Part shown: in pieces, positions 1-9,768 of the stretch
Layout: the number at the start of each line of letters is the position of its first letter
Position numbering within the stretch: position 1 is the first letter of the stretch
Origin: Polytrichum commune
Lineage: Eukaryota; Streptophyta; Polytrichopsida; Polytrichales; Polytrichaceae
NCBI GenBank assembly: GCA_950295325.1
Contig: OX485806.1
Location: 4,774,001 to 4,838,000 of the forward strand
DNA length: 64,000 bases
Direction: 5' to 3'
Made by a program: the position numbers and the translations under genes
Notes under the pieces: model-generated
Seen by the model: only the letters and a program-made list of their open reading frames with translations
Told to the model about the DNA's origin: nothing
Database searches by the model: none

Positions 1-2
1 AG

Positions 3-1465
3 GTTGCCGGAGGTCCCCTCCCCGCATATACCCGCATCCAAGAGTTCATTGCCAAGGTTTGTATACTTGCCTTCGTCAATTCTCAATTTTTTTTCCTTTG
101 CTTTGTTTATTTCTTTCCTTCTTGTTTTCTCATGAAGTTTCAATTGCAGGTTGGGGCAGGTCGTTCCCGTGTGAACACCTCGACTACAACTCATAAGGGC
201 CTCGATTTGCTCTTCGCCGACATTCCCGAAAATTTGCCGGTGCCGAACATCTCCACCGATGTTCCTGCTTGAAACAAGCTCCATGAATCATACTATGAGT
301 GTCTTTTTGCATTTGCGAAATCTAACCTCTATGATCATGGTGTCCTTGTTCTTGCCCATTGTGCGAGTGCCAGTGTTTCTAGGAGTATTTTCGATTGGGC
401 ACACACTTATGACTTCTACGTCGCGGAAGATTGGTTTGGAATGAATGATTTAGACCTCCAATCTCCCGTTGTTCCCTCTGGAGTGGTAAGCAAGTCTCCC
501 TCTCTTCCCCTTCCGTATTGCTTATCATTTCAATTTCAATTCAATTTCAATTCCATTTCATTTCAATTCAATTTCATTTTCATTGTTGCAGACTCGGAAG
601 TTCAACATCAAAGTTCTTGTTCGTGTTAACTCCGTTCTTAGAGTGCGGGAGGAGGCCATACAAGAGTATGGTTACAACCTCCAACGAGATGGATGGTTGA
701 ATACCTTCACCGATGAGAAGAGCCAGACGATGCGCAGTGATGGGGTACCTTGGCGAGGTGCCCGTGAGAAGCATCCTGTTTTTTTTTTCATCCTTCTCGC
801 TACTCTCACCGACAAGAATGATGTTATTATGGACTGGCAGTGTGGTGTAGGTACGCCTTCTTTTTCAACTTCATCCTTACTTTGAATTTTCCATTATTTT
901 TCCTTGACTAGTTTTCATACTAACATTTTACCTCTCTTTGCTTTAGGTGGTTCGATTACAGCATGTCGCTCCCTTGAGCGGCATATTGTGGCCCTTGAGA
1001 GTGACCCCGTCATTTTCAATTCACTCCTACTCCCCATGCGCGATCCCCAGCCTGCGCGTATATCTCGCTCAGTTGCCGCACCGTCTACATCTATCTTTGA
1101 TCCTCCTCAAAAGATGACCAAGAGGGCATTCGGATTTCTTTGTGCGTAAGTTTGCTTTCTATATTTTGCCATGTTTGCTTTAATTTCAAATTCTCATTTT
1201 CTAGTGTCATCATGTTTCTAATCCTTTTGCTTGGGTGTTTAGAGAGCCAGCGGAGGTCGCAGTCATTCGTCGAGACATGTTTTCAAGTCCTCCGAAGCCG
1301 TTTGAGCTTCCCCCGTATGCTAGTGCAATGGCGGATTGTTTTGCGAAGGCGGAGTCCCCATCTCCTCCTCGCGTTCGTCATTTCTCGCGTGGAACACGAA
1401 ATCTTTTCTTGTTAGAAGCAAATGAGGGTGAGGAGAGTGATAGGGAATGTTCTCCAAGCCCTTAG
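3..1465 (+). pseudogene. Beta-class (N6/N4) DNA methyltransferase-like gene, 3' part, one in-frame stop
   Basis: Five exons join in frame across GT-AG introns: 3-56, 150-485, 592-850, 947-1145 and 1243-1465; the 5' end lies outside the window. The order resembles beta-class AdoMet methyltransferases. First comes a DLLFADIPE stretch where DPPY is expected (catalytic motif IV). A strand-rich part follows (NLYDHGVLVLAH, HTYDFYVAEDWFG). Last comes GAREKHP...DVIMDWQCGVGGSITACRSLERHIVALESD, which looks like the AdoMet-binding motif with its usual upstream HP. DPPY is not conserved, so the protein may be non-catalytic. A TGA at 270-272 interrupts exon 2 between otherwise consistent coding segments, so this copy is probably a pseudogene; recoding or a sequence error is possible. 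The C-terminus is Ser/Pro-rich and acidic. The fold call rests on motif reading only. Confidence 0.55.
528..581. repeat. TTTCAATT-type simple repeat inside an intron
   Basis: A run of TTTCAATTTCAATTC-like units fills most of the intron at 486-591 and forms its polypyrimidine tract before the acceptor TTGCAG. Confidence 0.6.
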
Positions 1466-1520
1466 TTTATCATTTTGGTTTTGGAGATTATAACTCCGTT
1501 TGTTGTTGTTATCCGGCTTT

Positions 1521-1526
1521 AATAAA
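1521..1526 (+). terminator. Polyadenylation signal of the first gene
   Basis: AATAAA lies 56 bases after the TAG stop of the methyltransferase-like gene, in T-rich sequence; spacing suits a plant-type poly(A) site. Confidence 0.5.
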
Positions 1527-2452
1527 AGTTGTGTGTTGGTTTTATTTTTGATATCCGGCGCAAGTTTCATTCTTTCTTTCCATTATTTCATATTCATATG
1601 TCAACCCGCATTGCATTCTTTATTTTTTCTTCATCGTTCGGATCTCTTAACTTCTAGTCACAAAACAATCTAGCTCTCGGCTCTTAGTGTGAGATCTTAG
1701 TTATAGGGGGACCATACTTTCTATTAGTGTGGATGGTTTATTTTATGGTTGTGCACACTAATCACATTGGCCGTCTTCCAATCCCAATTGCTATATAGCA
1801 ATTGGAAGTTTTGTTTGGCACGCGAACATAACCTCGTCAAACTTTTTAAATTGAAATTCATGTTGTTCTCAAAGAGCCGGCACGTCACCTCAAAAATTTC
1901 CAAGAGGATTCTAAGGTTGGACTTGGGGGATTTGTCTTTGAGGTCTTTGGCTAAGCTAAGGACTGAATTGGAAGGCTGTTATGGTGCGACGGAGTTTTAT
2001 GGCATGTTCTTTGGATCATTTTACCCATATTGGACATGCCCGGCAGATAGGGTGTAGATGGCCCTAAACTAGAGTATATAGTTATTTTAACTAACTACCC
2101 ATTTTTGTAAGTCTTGAGGTTGGCTACATTTTGTTGACCAATAAAATATTTTGTGTATGGTATTTTGATTTCAATTTGGTGACGTCAGCCCTAATTTAAT
2201 ATGATACATTTGAAAACATATACTATAAGATGTTTGATAACAAATGCAATCTTCCACGCCTATAAGATCCGTTGGTTTCTCAAACAATTCTGGGTTATTA
2301 TGTCCACGGGAATGGGGGTACCTTTCCAAATATAGAATTCAAACTATCTCTAATTCCACGGAAATAGGCACTGCTTCTCCTAAAATTACCCAACAAAATC
2401 TAAATTTTCCGCTCTCCGCTCTCCGCTCTCCGCTCACATACTTGAGTTTCCC
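1527..2452. other. Intergenic sequence without a recognised gene
   Basis: AT-rich sequence downstream of the first gene. An open frame at 1749-2057 (about 102 codons) shows no family motif and no splice or promoter context, so it is not called. A second AATAAA lies near 2141. A short (CTCTCCG)n tract at about 2409-2435 precedes the LTR fragment. Confidence 0.5.
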
Positions 2453-2601
2453 GGGTTGGTTCCCCTCCTATGAACTATAAGGTCCGGGGTGAGAGGAGCT
2501 AACCATTAGCATGGCGGTATGCGAATGGTTAGCGCTCGTAACCTTTGCTAGGAAATGAAAATTGGCAAGATGGTCAAGGAGGGCTAGCAAGGGTTGCGAC
2601 A
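2453..2601 (+). mobile_element. Family A LTR, 3' terminal fragment
   Basis: This matches the last ~150 bp of the family A LTR (compare 31430-31577). It includes the CTAGCAAGGGTTGCGACA end. The upstream ~820 bp of the LTR are missing. It sits directly against a family A interior in the opposite orientation. Confidence 0.75.
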
Positions 2602-4034
2602 ATTAAGACCAAATTCGACTCGGGTCCTCCTACCATAGGAGTTCTTGTCAATTTGAACTTCAATTCTTTGCCATTATGACACATCATAATGTACCGCAAG
2701 CACACCGGCTTGCACCTCACATCTATCATGTGAGTTTCAAAGAAGGCGGCCTTCATAATGACATGCATTTCATCTATTTCACATGGTGTGAAATTTTGAC
2801 AAAAATCCAATGTCCCACATTGAAAGGTTACATGCATCGCGAACTCCTTCCTCTCATGCGGTTCGCCCTTTCCAAACCGCACCTTGGTGGGCTTGCCCGC
2901 TCTATCAATTGGCAAGCCCCAACTCCCTTGTGAGCTTTGGGCTCATGAAAGAGTCCGTTGCCTCTTTGTCAACTCATGAGACATATCTCCCATTCATTTG
3001 AGCCTCAAGGTACAAAAGACTTGGCCTCGGCTTAAGGCTACTAGCCTTGGCCACAATGCCATCGTCTTACATTTGGTCCTCCGCAACTTGGCTTGGCTTG
3101 GTCCGCAAAGCCAACTTCAAACATTTCGTGCGCGGGACAAATTGGTTTGGTGCCACAAAACCAATTTCTAATAGTTTGTCCGCAAAACAAACATGTTTTG
3201 CCTTGGTAGCACAAAGCCACCTTCCCACACTCCGTCCGCAACACAAACATGAATTGCCTTGGTAGGACAAACCCACCTCCCAACATTCCGTCCGCGGCAC
3301 AAGTATGATTTGCTTTGGAAGCATAAAGCCACCTTTCAACATTCCGTCCGCGGCTCCAACATGTTTTGCCTAAGTAAAATGGACCAAACCATTTGCACTC
3401 ATTTCTTTGGGACCTACTTTGGCTAAAGGCACTTGTGGTGATGTGCTGCCAAACTTCTCTTTGGGACCATCGGCTTCAATGCTCTTGCAAACTTGATGGT
3501 CCCCACCATGTCCTCAAGAAGCCTTGGGGACTTAAACAAGGCATCCACCACCCGCTTTTAAAACCCCACCTAGAAGGATGCATTTCTTAGAAAGCTCGTC
3601 CGTTTTAGGTGTATCCTTCATTTGTGCGTTTGAATAGCGCACATAGGCCTTAAGAGGCCCCGGGTGCCTCATTAGCACCAAGTTCATTTCAACATCCGAA
3701 CCTTCGAAGCATCTCGAATTGAAATTTCAATCCAACATTAATACCCTCCAAGGTTTTGGGTGCATTCGGTATTCTAGGCCCCAAATACTATTTGAGATTT
3801 GCGGGAGCCCTTTCAAAGGACACCTCCATTTTCCTCACCGAATCCACCCTCATACCCACGATTACCATTAAAATCAATGGTATGGTCAAACTCCATTTGC
3901 ACATGATCCTTGTTCCAATTTGAGCCTCACAACCTTTTGGAAACCCCGGGCTCACCATCACAACCCGTATTTTTGATAGCCATGTCTACCTCAAAGTGCT
4001 AGCTCAAATATTGGAACCCTGCTCTGATACCACG
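2602..4034 (-). mobile_element. Element A2: family A 5' interior fragment (leader, gag-like region)
   Basis: On the minus strand this matches 31578-32996 of element A. It has the same TGGTATCAGAGC primer site next to the LTR (reverse complement at 4021-4032), the same ~58-bp Cys-coding tandem repeats (about 3041-3390), and the same 2574-2915 frame of about 110 codons, homologous to 32696-33085. No gag, protease or RT motif is readable. The interior stops at ATTAAGACC, where the LTR fragment on its left begins. It is a truncated, non-coding relic. Confidence 0.7.
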
Positions 4035-4228
4035 TGTCGCAACCCTTGCTAGCCCCCCCCTTGACCATCTTGCCAATTTTCAATTCTAGCAAAGGTTACG
4101 AGTCGCTAACCCTTCGCATACCGCCATGCTAATGGTTAGCTCCTCTAACCCCGGACCATTAGTTCATAGGAGGGGAACCAACCCTCCTACTTTGATTTCG
4201 GGACTCACCCCTTTAATCGGTAACCAAC
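4035..4228 (-). mobile_element. Family A 5' LTR fragment of A2 (minus)
   Basis: It begins TGTCGCAACCCTTGCTAG, the reverse complement of the family A LTR 3' end, two bases from the primer site at 4021-4032. It follows the LTR for about 194 bp and then breaks off just before the 5' LTR remnant of element C. Confidence 0.75.
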
Positions 4229-4232
4229 CCTT

Positions 4233-4389
4233 TTATATTCATATCATAAGGAGAAGAGAGGGATTATTAATTCGAGACCGAACATATTAATGAGGCACGG
4301 TAGTTCTCAAGCGAATATAAATTTACGTGATGTCTCACCATGAGTCTTCTTGAGCTAATTTGCAAGAGAACGACCCACGGGGTGCATCA
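4233..4389 (+). mobile_element. 5' LTR remnant of element C
   Basis: 157 bases co-linear with 18507-18663, with visible differences CTCAAG/CTGAAG, CCATGAG/CCGTGAG and GTGCATCA/GTGTATCA. It ends just before the primer site. Confidence 0.8.
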
Positions 4390-4392
4390 TTT

Positions 4393-4410
4393 TGGCGACC
4401 ATGCTGGGGA
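4393..4410 (+). promoter_or_regulatory. Primer-binding site of element C
   Basis: TGGCGACCATGCTGGGGA lies three bases after the LTR end. It is of the TGGCGACC... type common in plant Ty3/gypsy elements. Confidence 0.65.
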
Positions 4411-4581
4411 TTCTTGCCATTAATGTGTCTCGGTGATTTAAGTGTGAAGTAGACGAAGGTGGAGGATCTTGGCGAATGCGTTAACTAAGCACGTGGAGAA
4501 TCGCGCCAAGAAGATCGGATAACCGTAACGTAAGATCTACGGAATGGAACTTGACACGTTCGTAAATGTTACGTCTTACTA

Positions 4582-5819
4582 GTGAGAATGTCAAATGAGA
4601 AGAAACTTACGAAAGACGACCGGGAGATACGTGACACTTTGAACGAGTTAAACTTCATTACTTTTTGTGAAGCAATTATCAAGGAAACCGAAACTCAAGA
4701 AAGGATCTTTCTAGCGGACTTGGAGGAGTCCCGACTTTATAAATTGTGGCAAGCAACGGGAGAAACTTCAAATGAACAACAAGTCCAATTGGAACATTAA
4801 ACCAAAAGAAACTAGAGCAAACAACCAAGAGGAACTAGTAGCGAATTGGCCATGGGAATATCCGAACTACATCAAAGAATCTAACCAAGAAGGAGAATGG
4901 ACTAGCACCAACCGATTTCTCGGATTAATCATATGTATGAACCGATTATACATCAACCAAGCGGTGAGATGTTTTGAAGAAAGGCGAATTAGTTTCACGT
5001 ACCGATCGGAGTTTGAAAGAAGAATCAACGAGTTACCCGAAGAGTTACAAGCTATCATTTTCTCGAAAGTGTGGAACAAAGGCAAGGATACATTGTGGGA
5101 GTGCATGCCGGGAACGACAAAACAAAGTGGGTACCGTTATAATCTAGAAGGGTTCTTTTACGACCTATACTACACACGAGTAATGGTACCGGCTACAATC
5201 AATGATTCCTTGGTTTGAAAATATCCATTGCCGCGATAACTTACGAGAAAGATTAGAAGAAGGATCCGAGGAGAAGCATTTAATCGGACCACTTGAAGCC
5301 TCACATGTCGAAAGATCGATTTTGAGAAAAATTGAGAGATCGAACGTGAAAGGAGTATACGTGATTGAAGACACTATAGAAGATATTGACACCAAAGGAA
5401 CCGAGAGTCATTGGCCTTGGGAATACCCAAAGTTTAGTGAAGACGAAAAGGTACTAACTCAATATGAAGGAGTAAAGAGGTTCCATGACTTGATGTGGAA
5501 CATGCACAAAGTTTACAAAACAAAAGCAACCAAGAACTTTATCAAGAAACGAATTGGATTTACTTATTGATCGGAGTTTGAGAGGAGAATCTACGAACTA
5601 CCGGAAGAACTACAAGCAAAGATATTCTCAAAGGTGTGGAATCACGGGAGAATTGGAATCGGAAAGCGGGCGAAAGGCGCCACAAGTCATAGAGGGTACC
5701 ACTACCCGCAAGAGGGACTATTATACAACTTGTACTTCGAAAGGGTGATGATAAAACTTTACAACAGACTAGAGAGGTTGGAAAATAGTGAGCGAGGGTT
5801 GATCAATTTTAACGAGTGA
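4582..5819 (+). pseudogene. Extra ORF upstream of gag in element C, with a duplicated domain
   Basis: Four overlapping open frames (4582-4800, 4772-5218, 5202-5570, 5554-5819) cover the leader with small shifts between them. Two related units are visible. Unit 1 (about 4836-5190) has WPWEYP, then ISFTYRSEFERRI, ELPEELQAIIFSKVWN and YNLEGFFYDLYYTRVM. Unit 2 (about 5409-5750) has WPWEYP, then IGFTY, a stop at about 5566, SEFERRI, ELPEELQAKIFSKVWN and LLYNLYFERVM. Tat/Ogre elements often carry an ORF of unknown function here. No known domain is recognised. The breaks suggest a decayed single long ORF. Confidence 0.55.
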
Positions 5820-5885
5820 AAATTTTAAGAATAGATTGGGGAAAAAGAGGAACATTTTATTGAGTCAAGAAACGATAGCGTGTCC

Positions 5886-6138
5886 TAAGAGTTGTACTAG
5901 CGAAAGGATGAGATAGATACACATAATTGAAGCCGGGAGGGCCGATTAGGGGTGATCTTGGGTCATGCTAAGTAGCGTTAACGTACGACAAAGAGGAAGA
6001 GAAAATGAAATTGAGTGTTTCCTAAGAACCGTACTAGCGAAAGGATGAATATAGGTGCACATAGTTGAAGCCGGGAGGGCCAACTAGGGTGATCTAAGAT
6101 CATGCTAAGTAGTGTTAATGTACGACGAAGAGGAAGAC
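5886..6138 (+). repeat. Tandem duplication (~130 bp) across the gag start
   Basis: Two copies, about 5881-6004 and 6016-6138, share CTAGCGAAAGGATGA, GAAGCCGGGAGGGCC, CATGCTAAGTAG and GTACGACRAAGAGGAAGA. The second copy supplies the gag ATG at 6118; the first has ACG at the same place (GTTAACGTACG). Confidence 0.75.
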
Positions 6139-9100
6139 ACTAGGGAACGAAGCCGTTCGCCGCCATCTAGGAGAGAGGCCGAGGCCGAACGAAGACATAT
6201 TAACTGTATGCAACATGGAGTAAACCCCAATAGTGAAGAAGGAAGAGCCGAGAGGCAAAGAAAAGAGAGAGCGGAACGATACGAGAGACGAGAGAGGCAA
6301 AGAGCCGAAGGTCTTGAAGTATCTAGATCACCATCCCCACCACTAACAAATGATAATCTAGACCGACCATCACCTTACGAATACGAAAACATAAATAGAG
6401 AAGATCAAGGAGACACCGTTACTCCATTAGGGACATTTGAAACATACAATAGGGAGGGAATACCCCGGAATATTAATTTCGATCAAGACACACAAGAAAG
6501 CATAATAGAAAACGAAAATTCGACAACAACTCAAAGTGAGGAACCAACATCAAGACAAGTCAACCAAGCCTTTGAAGATTTTTTACAACAAGTAAGAACT
6601 AGTGAACAAGCGTTCAACTATAGGGTACCAATTAATAACACAACAAGTTCCGGAACAACAACATTAGGAACAAACCCCGGACATTCCGGAGGAGGAAGAG
6701 GAAGTGGAACTATAGCCATGTCGGGAGGAACACCACCCCCGCCTAGAAGAGGGAAGATACCTCTTCCCACTTATAAAGGAAAAGAAGATCCGGACACTTA
6801 CATACAAGAGTATGTCAATATATGTCATGCCAATCAAGAAGGAACCGATGCGGAGAAATTAAGATTGTTTCCGGTGACTCTCAAGAAAAAGGCACTAGAA
6901 TGGTACACTCAATTTCCCGCAAATCACTTTTTGAATTGGAACGATTTGAAGACAACTTTTATCCAACGATTCCGATCAACTAAATCGGAAGGGGAGATCA
7001 TCAACAACTTGTCACACGTAAAGCAAAAGAAAGATGAATCGGTGGAAGAATTCTATGAGCGAGTAATGGTAGCGGCGGCTAAGATTCAACCCGCACCGGG
7101 AGAACAAATTAGAAAAACTTGGTTCATAAATGGATTAAGAAAGGAATATGAGAAGTATGTAAACATCTTGCCAAGTGATACTTTGGAGGAAGCACTAGCT
7201 TCGGCACGAAAGATTGAGATGAGCAAGACAAAGAAAGAAAGAATGAGAGAAGAAGAATCAAGTGGAGATTCGAGTAGCGATTCCGATGATGAAAGAAGAA
7301 AGAAGAAAAAGGGAAAGGCTAAGAAAGCCGATATTACTAAGGATGATTTAAAGGCTCTTAAACGAGAGATAGAGGAACTGGCAATCGGTACTCGAAAGTT
7401 TAGAACGGGAGTCACTTGCCAGAAATGCCGGAACGAGGGTCATTATTCGAATGAATGCCAATTAAAGAATTGCACAAATTGCAATAGTACTACCCACAAT
7501 ACAAATGAATGTGTTTATGATGGAAGAAGGCGAGAAAGGAGATATGGAGTGAATCAAGTACAACCACAATTTAACAACAACCGGAGAAGGGCGGGAGCCG
7601 AACCTCCGAGATTTAGAGATGAAGATAGACCGCGGTTCGGGGAGAATCGGCGAGATATGAGATACCCCTATCAAGGGAGAGATAAGCAAAGGGATGAAGA
7701 ATACCCCTATCACGGGCAGGAATACCGAAGAGGAGATCGGTACCCGTATGACAATTACCGGAGGGAAGCGACATACCCCTACCGAAGCCAATACTACCCA
7801 AGGGAAGAAGCATACCCCTTTACAGGCGGCCCTAGAGGACCTGTTAATCACGGGAGATTGGAATACCCAAGAGATGTGATGGACAACAATGGCCAAAAAG
7901 CCGCGCCGAGAATCGGGTACACTGGCCTACCGCGACGGGAAGGCAACGCCGACGAGTGCTATTATTGTCATCAACAGGGTCATAGAAAGCCGGAGTGCTC
8001 ATTGTTTAGGAAACATCAAGATGAAGCGAATGAATACGCGAAGAAGCCCATGGTGGCGGCAAATGTAGTGACACCAAGTGTGTGTGTGATGACAAGAGCC
8101 CAAAGAGCGGCGAAAGAAAACTCTAAGGAAGAGAGTGAATTGGAAGATGAAGAAGATGATAGAAAGAGCAAAGACTCGGAGAATAGTGATAGTGATGATG
8201 AAAAGGATACTATAAAGGTTATGGATGAAGAAAGCGAAGAGCTTAGTGAGAATGAGAATGAGCCAAAGAATAGGCGAAAAGAACACGAGTCACAAGTGTT
8301 GCGGGATGCACCGGAGGACTCGGAGTGGAAGAAGAAGCGGGAGATACACCGCCAAGTAACGAATGAGATCAAGGAGATCCAACGGGAAGCGGGCGAAGAT
8401 CTTTTAGAGCCAGAAGATCTGGCCCCAAAGTACCGAAAATCCGCTAAGGGAGAAGCGATGAAAGAAGAACCCCGGACGAGGGTAGGACAAATTATTCGAA
8501 AAGTACTAGATTCGACTCAAGCAAATATCACAATAGGGCAACTCTTGGAGATAGCCCCTTATTGCAAAAGAAGGGTAATGGAAGCAATTTACATGAACGG
8601 GCGAGATGAGAGGGAAGTCCCTCAAACATATCTCGTAGCCACAAAAGATTTCGATGAAGAAATGCCGATGATCACGGTATGGACTAAGAATCGACGAATA
8701 CCAAATGTGTTATTAGATGGAGGATCGGGAGTAAACATTATTACGGACACTTTAATGAGGAAACTAGGAATAGAGAAACAACTTGAAGTGGCACCATTCA
8801 CAATCAAGATGGCGGATCAACGGAAAGTAACGCCACTTGGAATCATCAAGAATTTGAAAATCAATATTGGAGGGTTAACTTTTAAGATTACCGTGACGGT
8901 AATTAAGATGGAGAATCAAGAGAATAGCTACTCAATGTTACTCGGACGGCCATGGCTTAAGCAAGCACGTGCCAAGCACGATTGGGGAAAGAGTCAACTA
9001 ATTTTATATCAAAATGGAATAGATGTATGTATTGGTACAAATCGAAGACCGAAGCTTCCGGATTCATCAAGACCAATCAACATTGAAGGTTTTGATTGGG

Positions 9101-9768
9101 AAGCCGGATTAACCGATGAAGAAGAACAAGTAGTTTATCAAGCTTATCCAAGTTTACATTACATAGCGGATGTGGAACTTGATGGATTAAAGCAATTATA
9201 CGAAACCGAATGCAATATGATTATGACAAGCGTCGAAGGAAAAAAGATGAAGAATATCAACAAAAAGGGACCTAAAACAAAGGCCAAGAAAGAGGAAAGA
9301 CAAGTTCCTAAGCTCAAAGAAGGAACTACAAAACAAAAGGAAGACATGGGAGAGAAACCGGTTTATCCATCTCACTTTTATGAGATGAAGGAAGGAGAAC
9401 AAGCGATCGATCGAACACCGGCATCAGAAGCGGTTAAGGGAAAAACAATCGCGGGATGGACCGTCGAAGATGAAGATATGATAAAAGAAATTAACCTTGG
9501 GACAACGGAGGACCCCAAAATGGTACGAATAGGAAAGGAACTTGACCCTACCTATGAAAACCAAGTGATTGAGATACTAAGAGATTACAAGGATGTATTC
9601 GCATGGACGTATGAGGATATGAAAGGGATACCACCTCACATTTGTGAGCACAAGATAGAACTCAAACCAAACACGAAGCCGTTATCGAATGAATCCGAAT
9701 TATGCGGCGAAGGTGAAGGAAGAGATCGACAAATTGCTCAAGGCCGGATTCATATACCCGGTAGATAG
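6118..9768 (+). CDS. Gag-protease polyprotein of element C
   Basis: The ATG at 6118 (MYDEEEDTRERSRSP) is preferred over the GTG at 6112. The N-terminus is charged and disordered. A retrotransposon Gag domain spans about residues 215-380 (PLPTYKGKEDPDTYIQEY, ALEWYTQFP, FIQRFRSTKSEGE). CCHC-type knuckles follow at about 437-465 (CQKCRNEGHYSNEC, then a poorer one) and about 617 (CYYCHQQGHRKPEC). Between them is an RYPY/EYPY-rich stretch (residues ~510-590). The retropepsin-like protease is at about 850-960, with VLLDGGSGVNII as catalytic site and MLLGRPWL near its end. The frame enters the start of RT (YKDVFAWTYEDMKGIP) and then goes out of frame near 9680. pol continues in the +1 frame from about 9685. 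A short deletion in the RPIRQK-like region probably explains this. Confidence 0.85.
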   Translation: MYDEEEDTRERSRSPPSRREAEAERRHINCMQHGVNPNSEEGRAERQRKERAERYERRERQRAEGLEVSRSPSPPLTNDNLDRPSPYEYENINREDQGDTVTPLGTFETYNREGIPRNINFDQDTQESIIENENSTTTQSEEPTSRQVNQAFEDFLQQVRTSEQAFNYRVPINNTTSSGTTTLGTNPGHSGGGRGSGTIAMSGGTPPPPRRGKIPLPTYKGKEDPDTYIQEYVNICHANQEGTDAEKLRLFPVTLKKKALEWYTQFPANHFLNWNDLKTTFIQRFRSTKSEGEIINNLSHVKQKKDESVEEFYERVMVAAAKIQPAPGEQIRKTWFINGLRKEYEKYVNILPSDTLEEALASARKIEMSKTKKERMREEESSGDSSSDSDDERRKKKKGKAKKADITKDDLKALKREIEELAIGTRKFRTGVTCQKCRNEGHYSNECQLKNCTNCNSTTHNTNECVYDGRRRERRYGVNQVQPQFNNNRRRAGAEPPRFRDEDRPRFGENRRDMRYPYQGRDKQRDEEYPYHGQEYRRGDRYPYDNYRREATYPYRSQYYPREEAYPFTGGPRGPVNHGRLEYPRDVMDNNGQKAAPRIGYTGLPRREGNADECYYCHQQGHRKPECSLFRKHQDEANEYAKKPMVAANVVTPSVCVMTRAQRAAKENSKEESELEDEEDDRKSKDSENSDSDDEKDTIKVMDEESEELSENENEPKNRRKEHESQVLRDAPEDSEWKKKREIHRQVTNEIKEIQREAGEDLLEPEDLAPKYRKSAKGEAMKEEPRTRVGQIIRKVLDSTQANITIGQLLEIAPYCKRRVMEAIYMNGRDEREVPQTYLVATKDFDEEMPMITVWTKNRRIPNVLLDGGSGVNIITDTLMRKLGIEKQLEVAPFTIKMADQRKVTPLGIIKNLKINIGGLTFKITVTVIKMENQENSYSMLLGRPWLKQARAKHDWGKSQLILYQNGIDVCIGTNRRPKLPDSSRPINIEGFDWEAGLTDEEEQVVYQAYPSLHYIADVELDGLKQLYETECNMIMTSVEGKKMKNINKKGPKTKAKKEERQVPKLKEGTTKQKEDMGEKPVYPSHFYEMKEGEQAIDRTPASEAVKGKTIAGWTVEDEDMIKEINLGTTEDPKMVRIGKELDPTYENQVIEILRDYKDVFAWTYEDMKGIPPHICEHKIELKPNTKPLSNESELCGEGEGRDRQIAQGRIHIPGR

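Noticed and set aside
270-272. TGA as a selenocysteine codon
   Set aside because: Position fits Trp or another residue in context, no SECIS-like structure was recognised, and a disabling mutation is simpler.
1749-2057. 102-codon frame as a gene
   Set aside because: No motif, no conserved neighbour and no splice or promoter support.
7462-8372. Minus-strand frames of 95-144 codons opposite gag of element C
   Set aside because: Low-complexity antisense shadows of the Glu/Lys/Asp-rich Gag coding strand.
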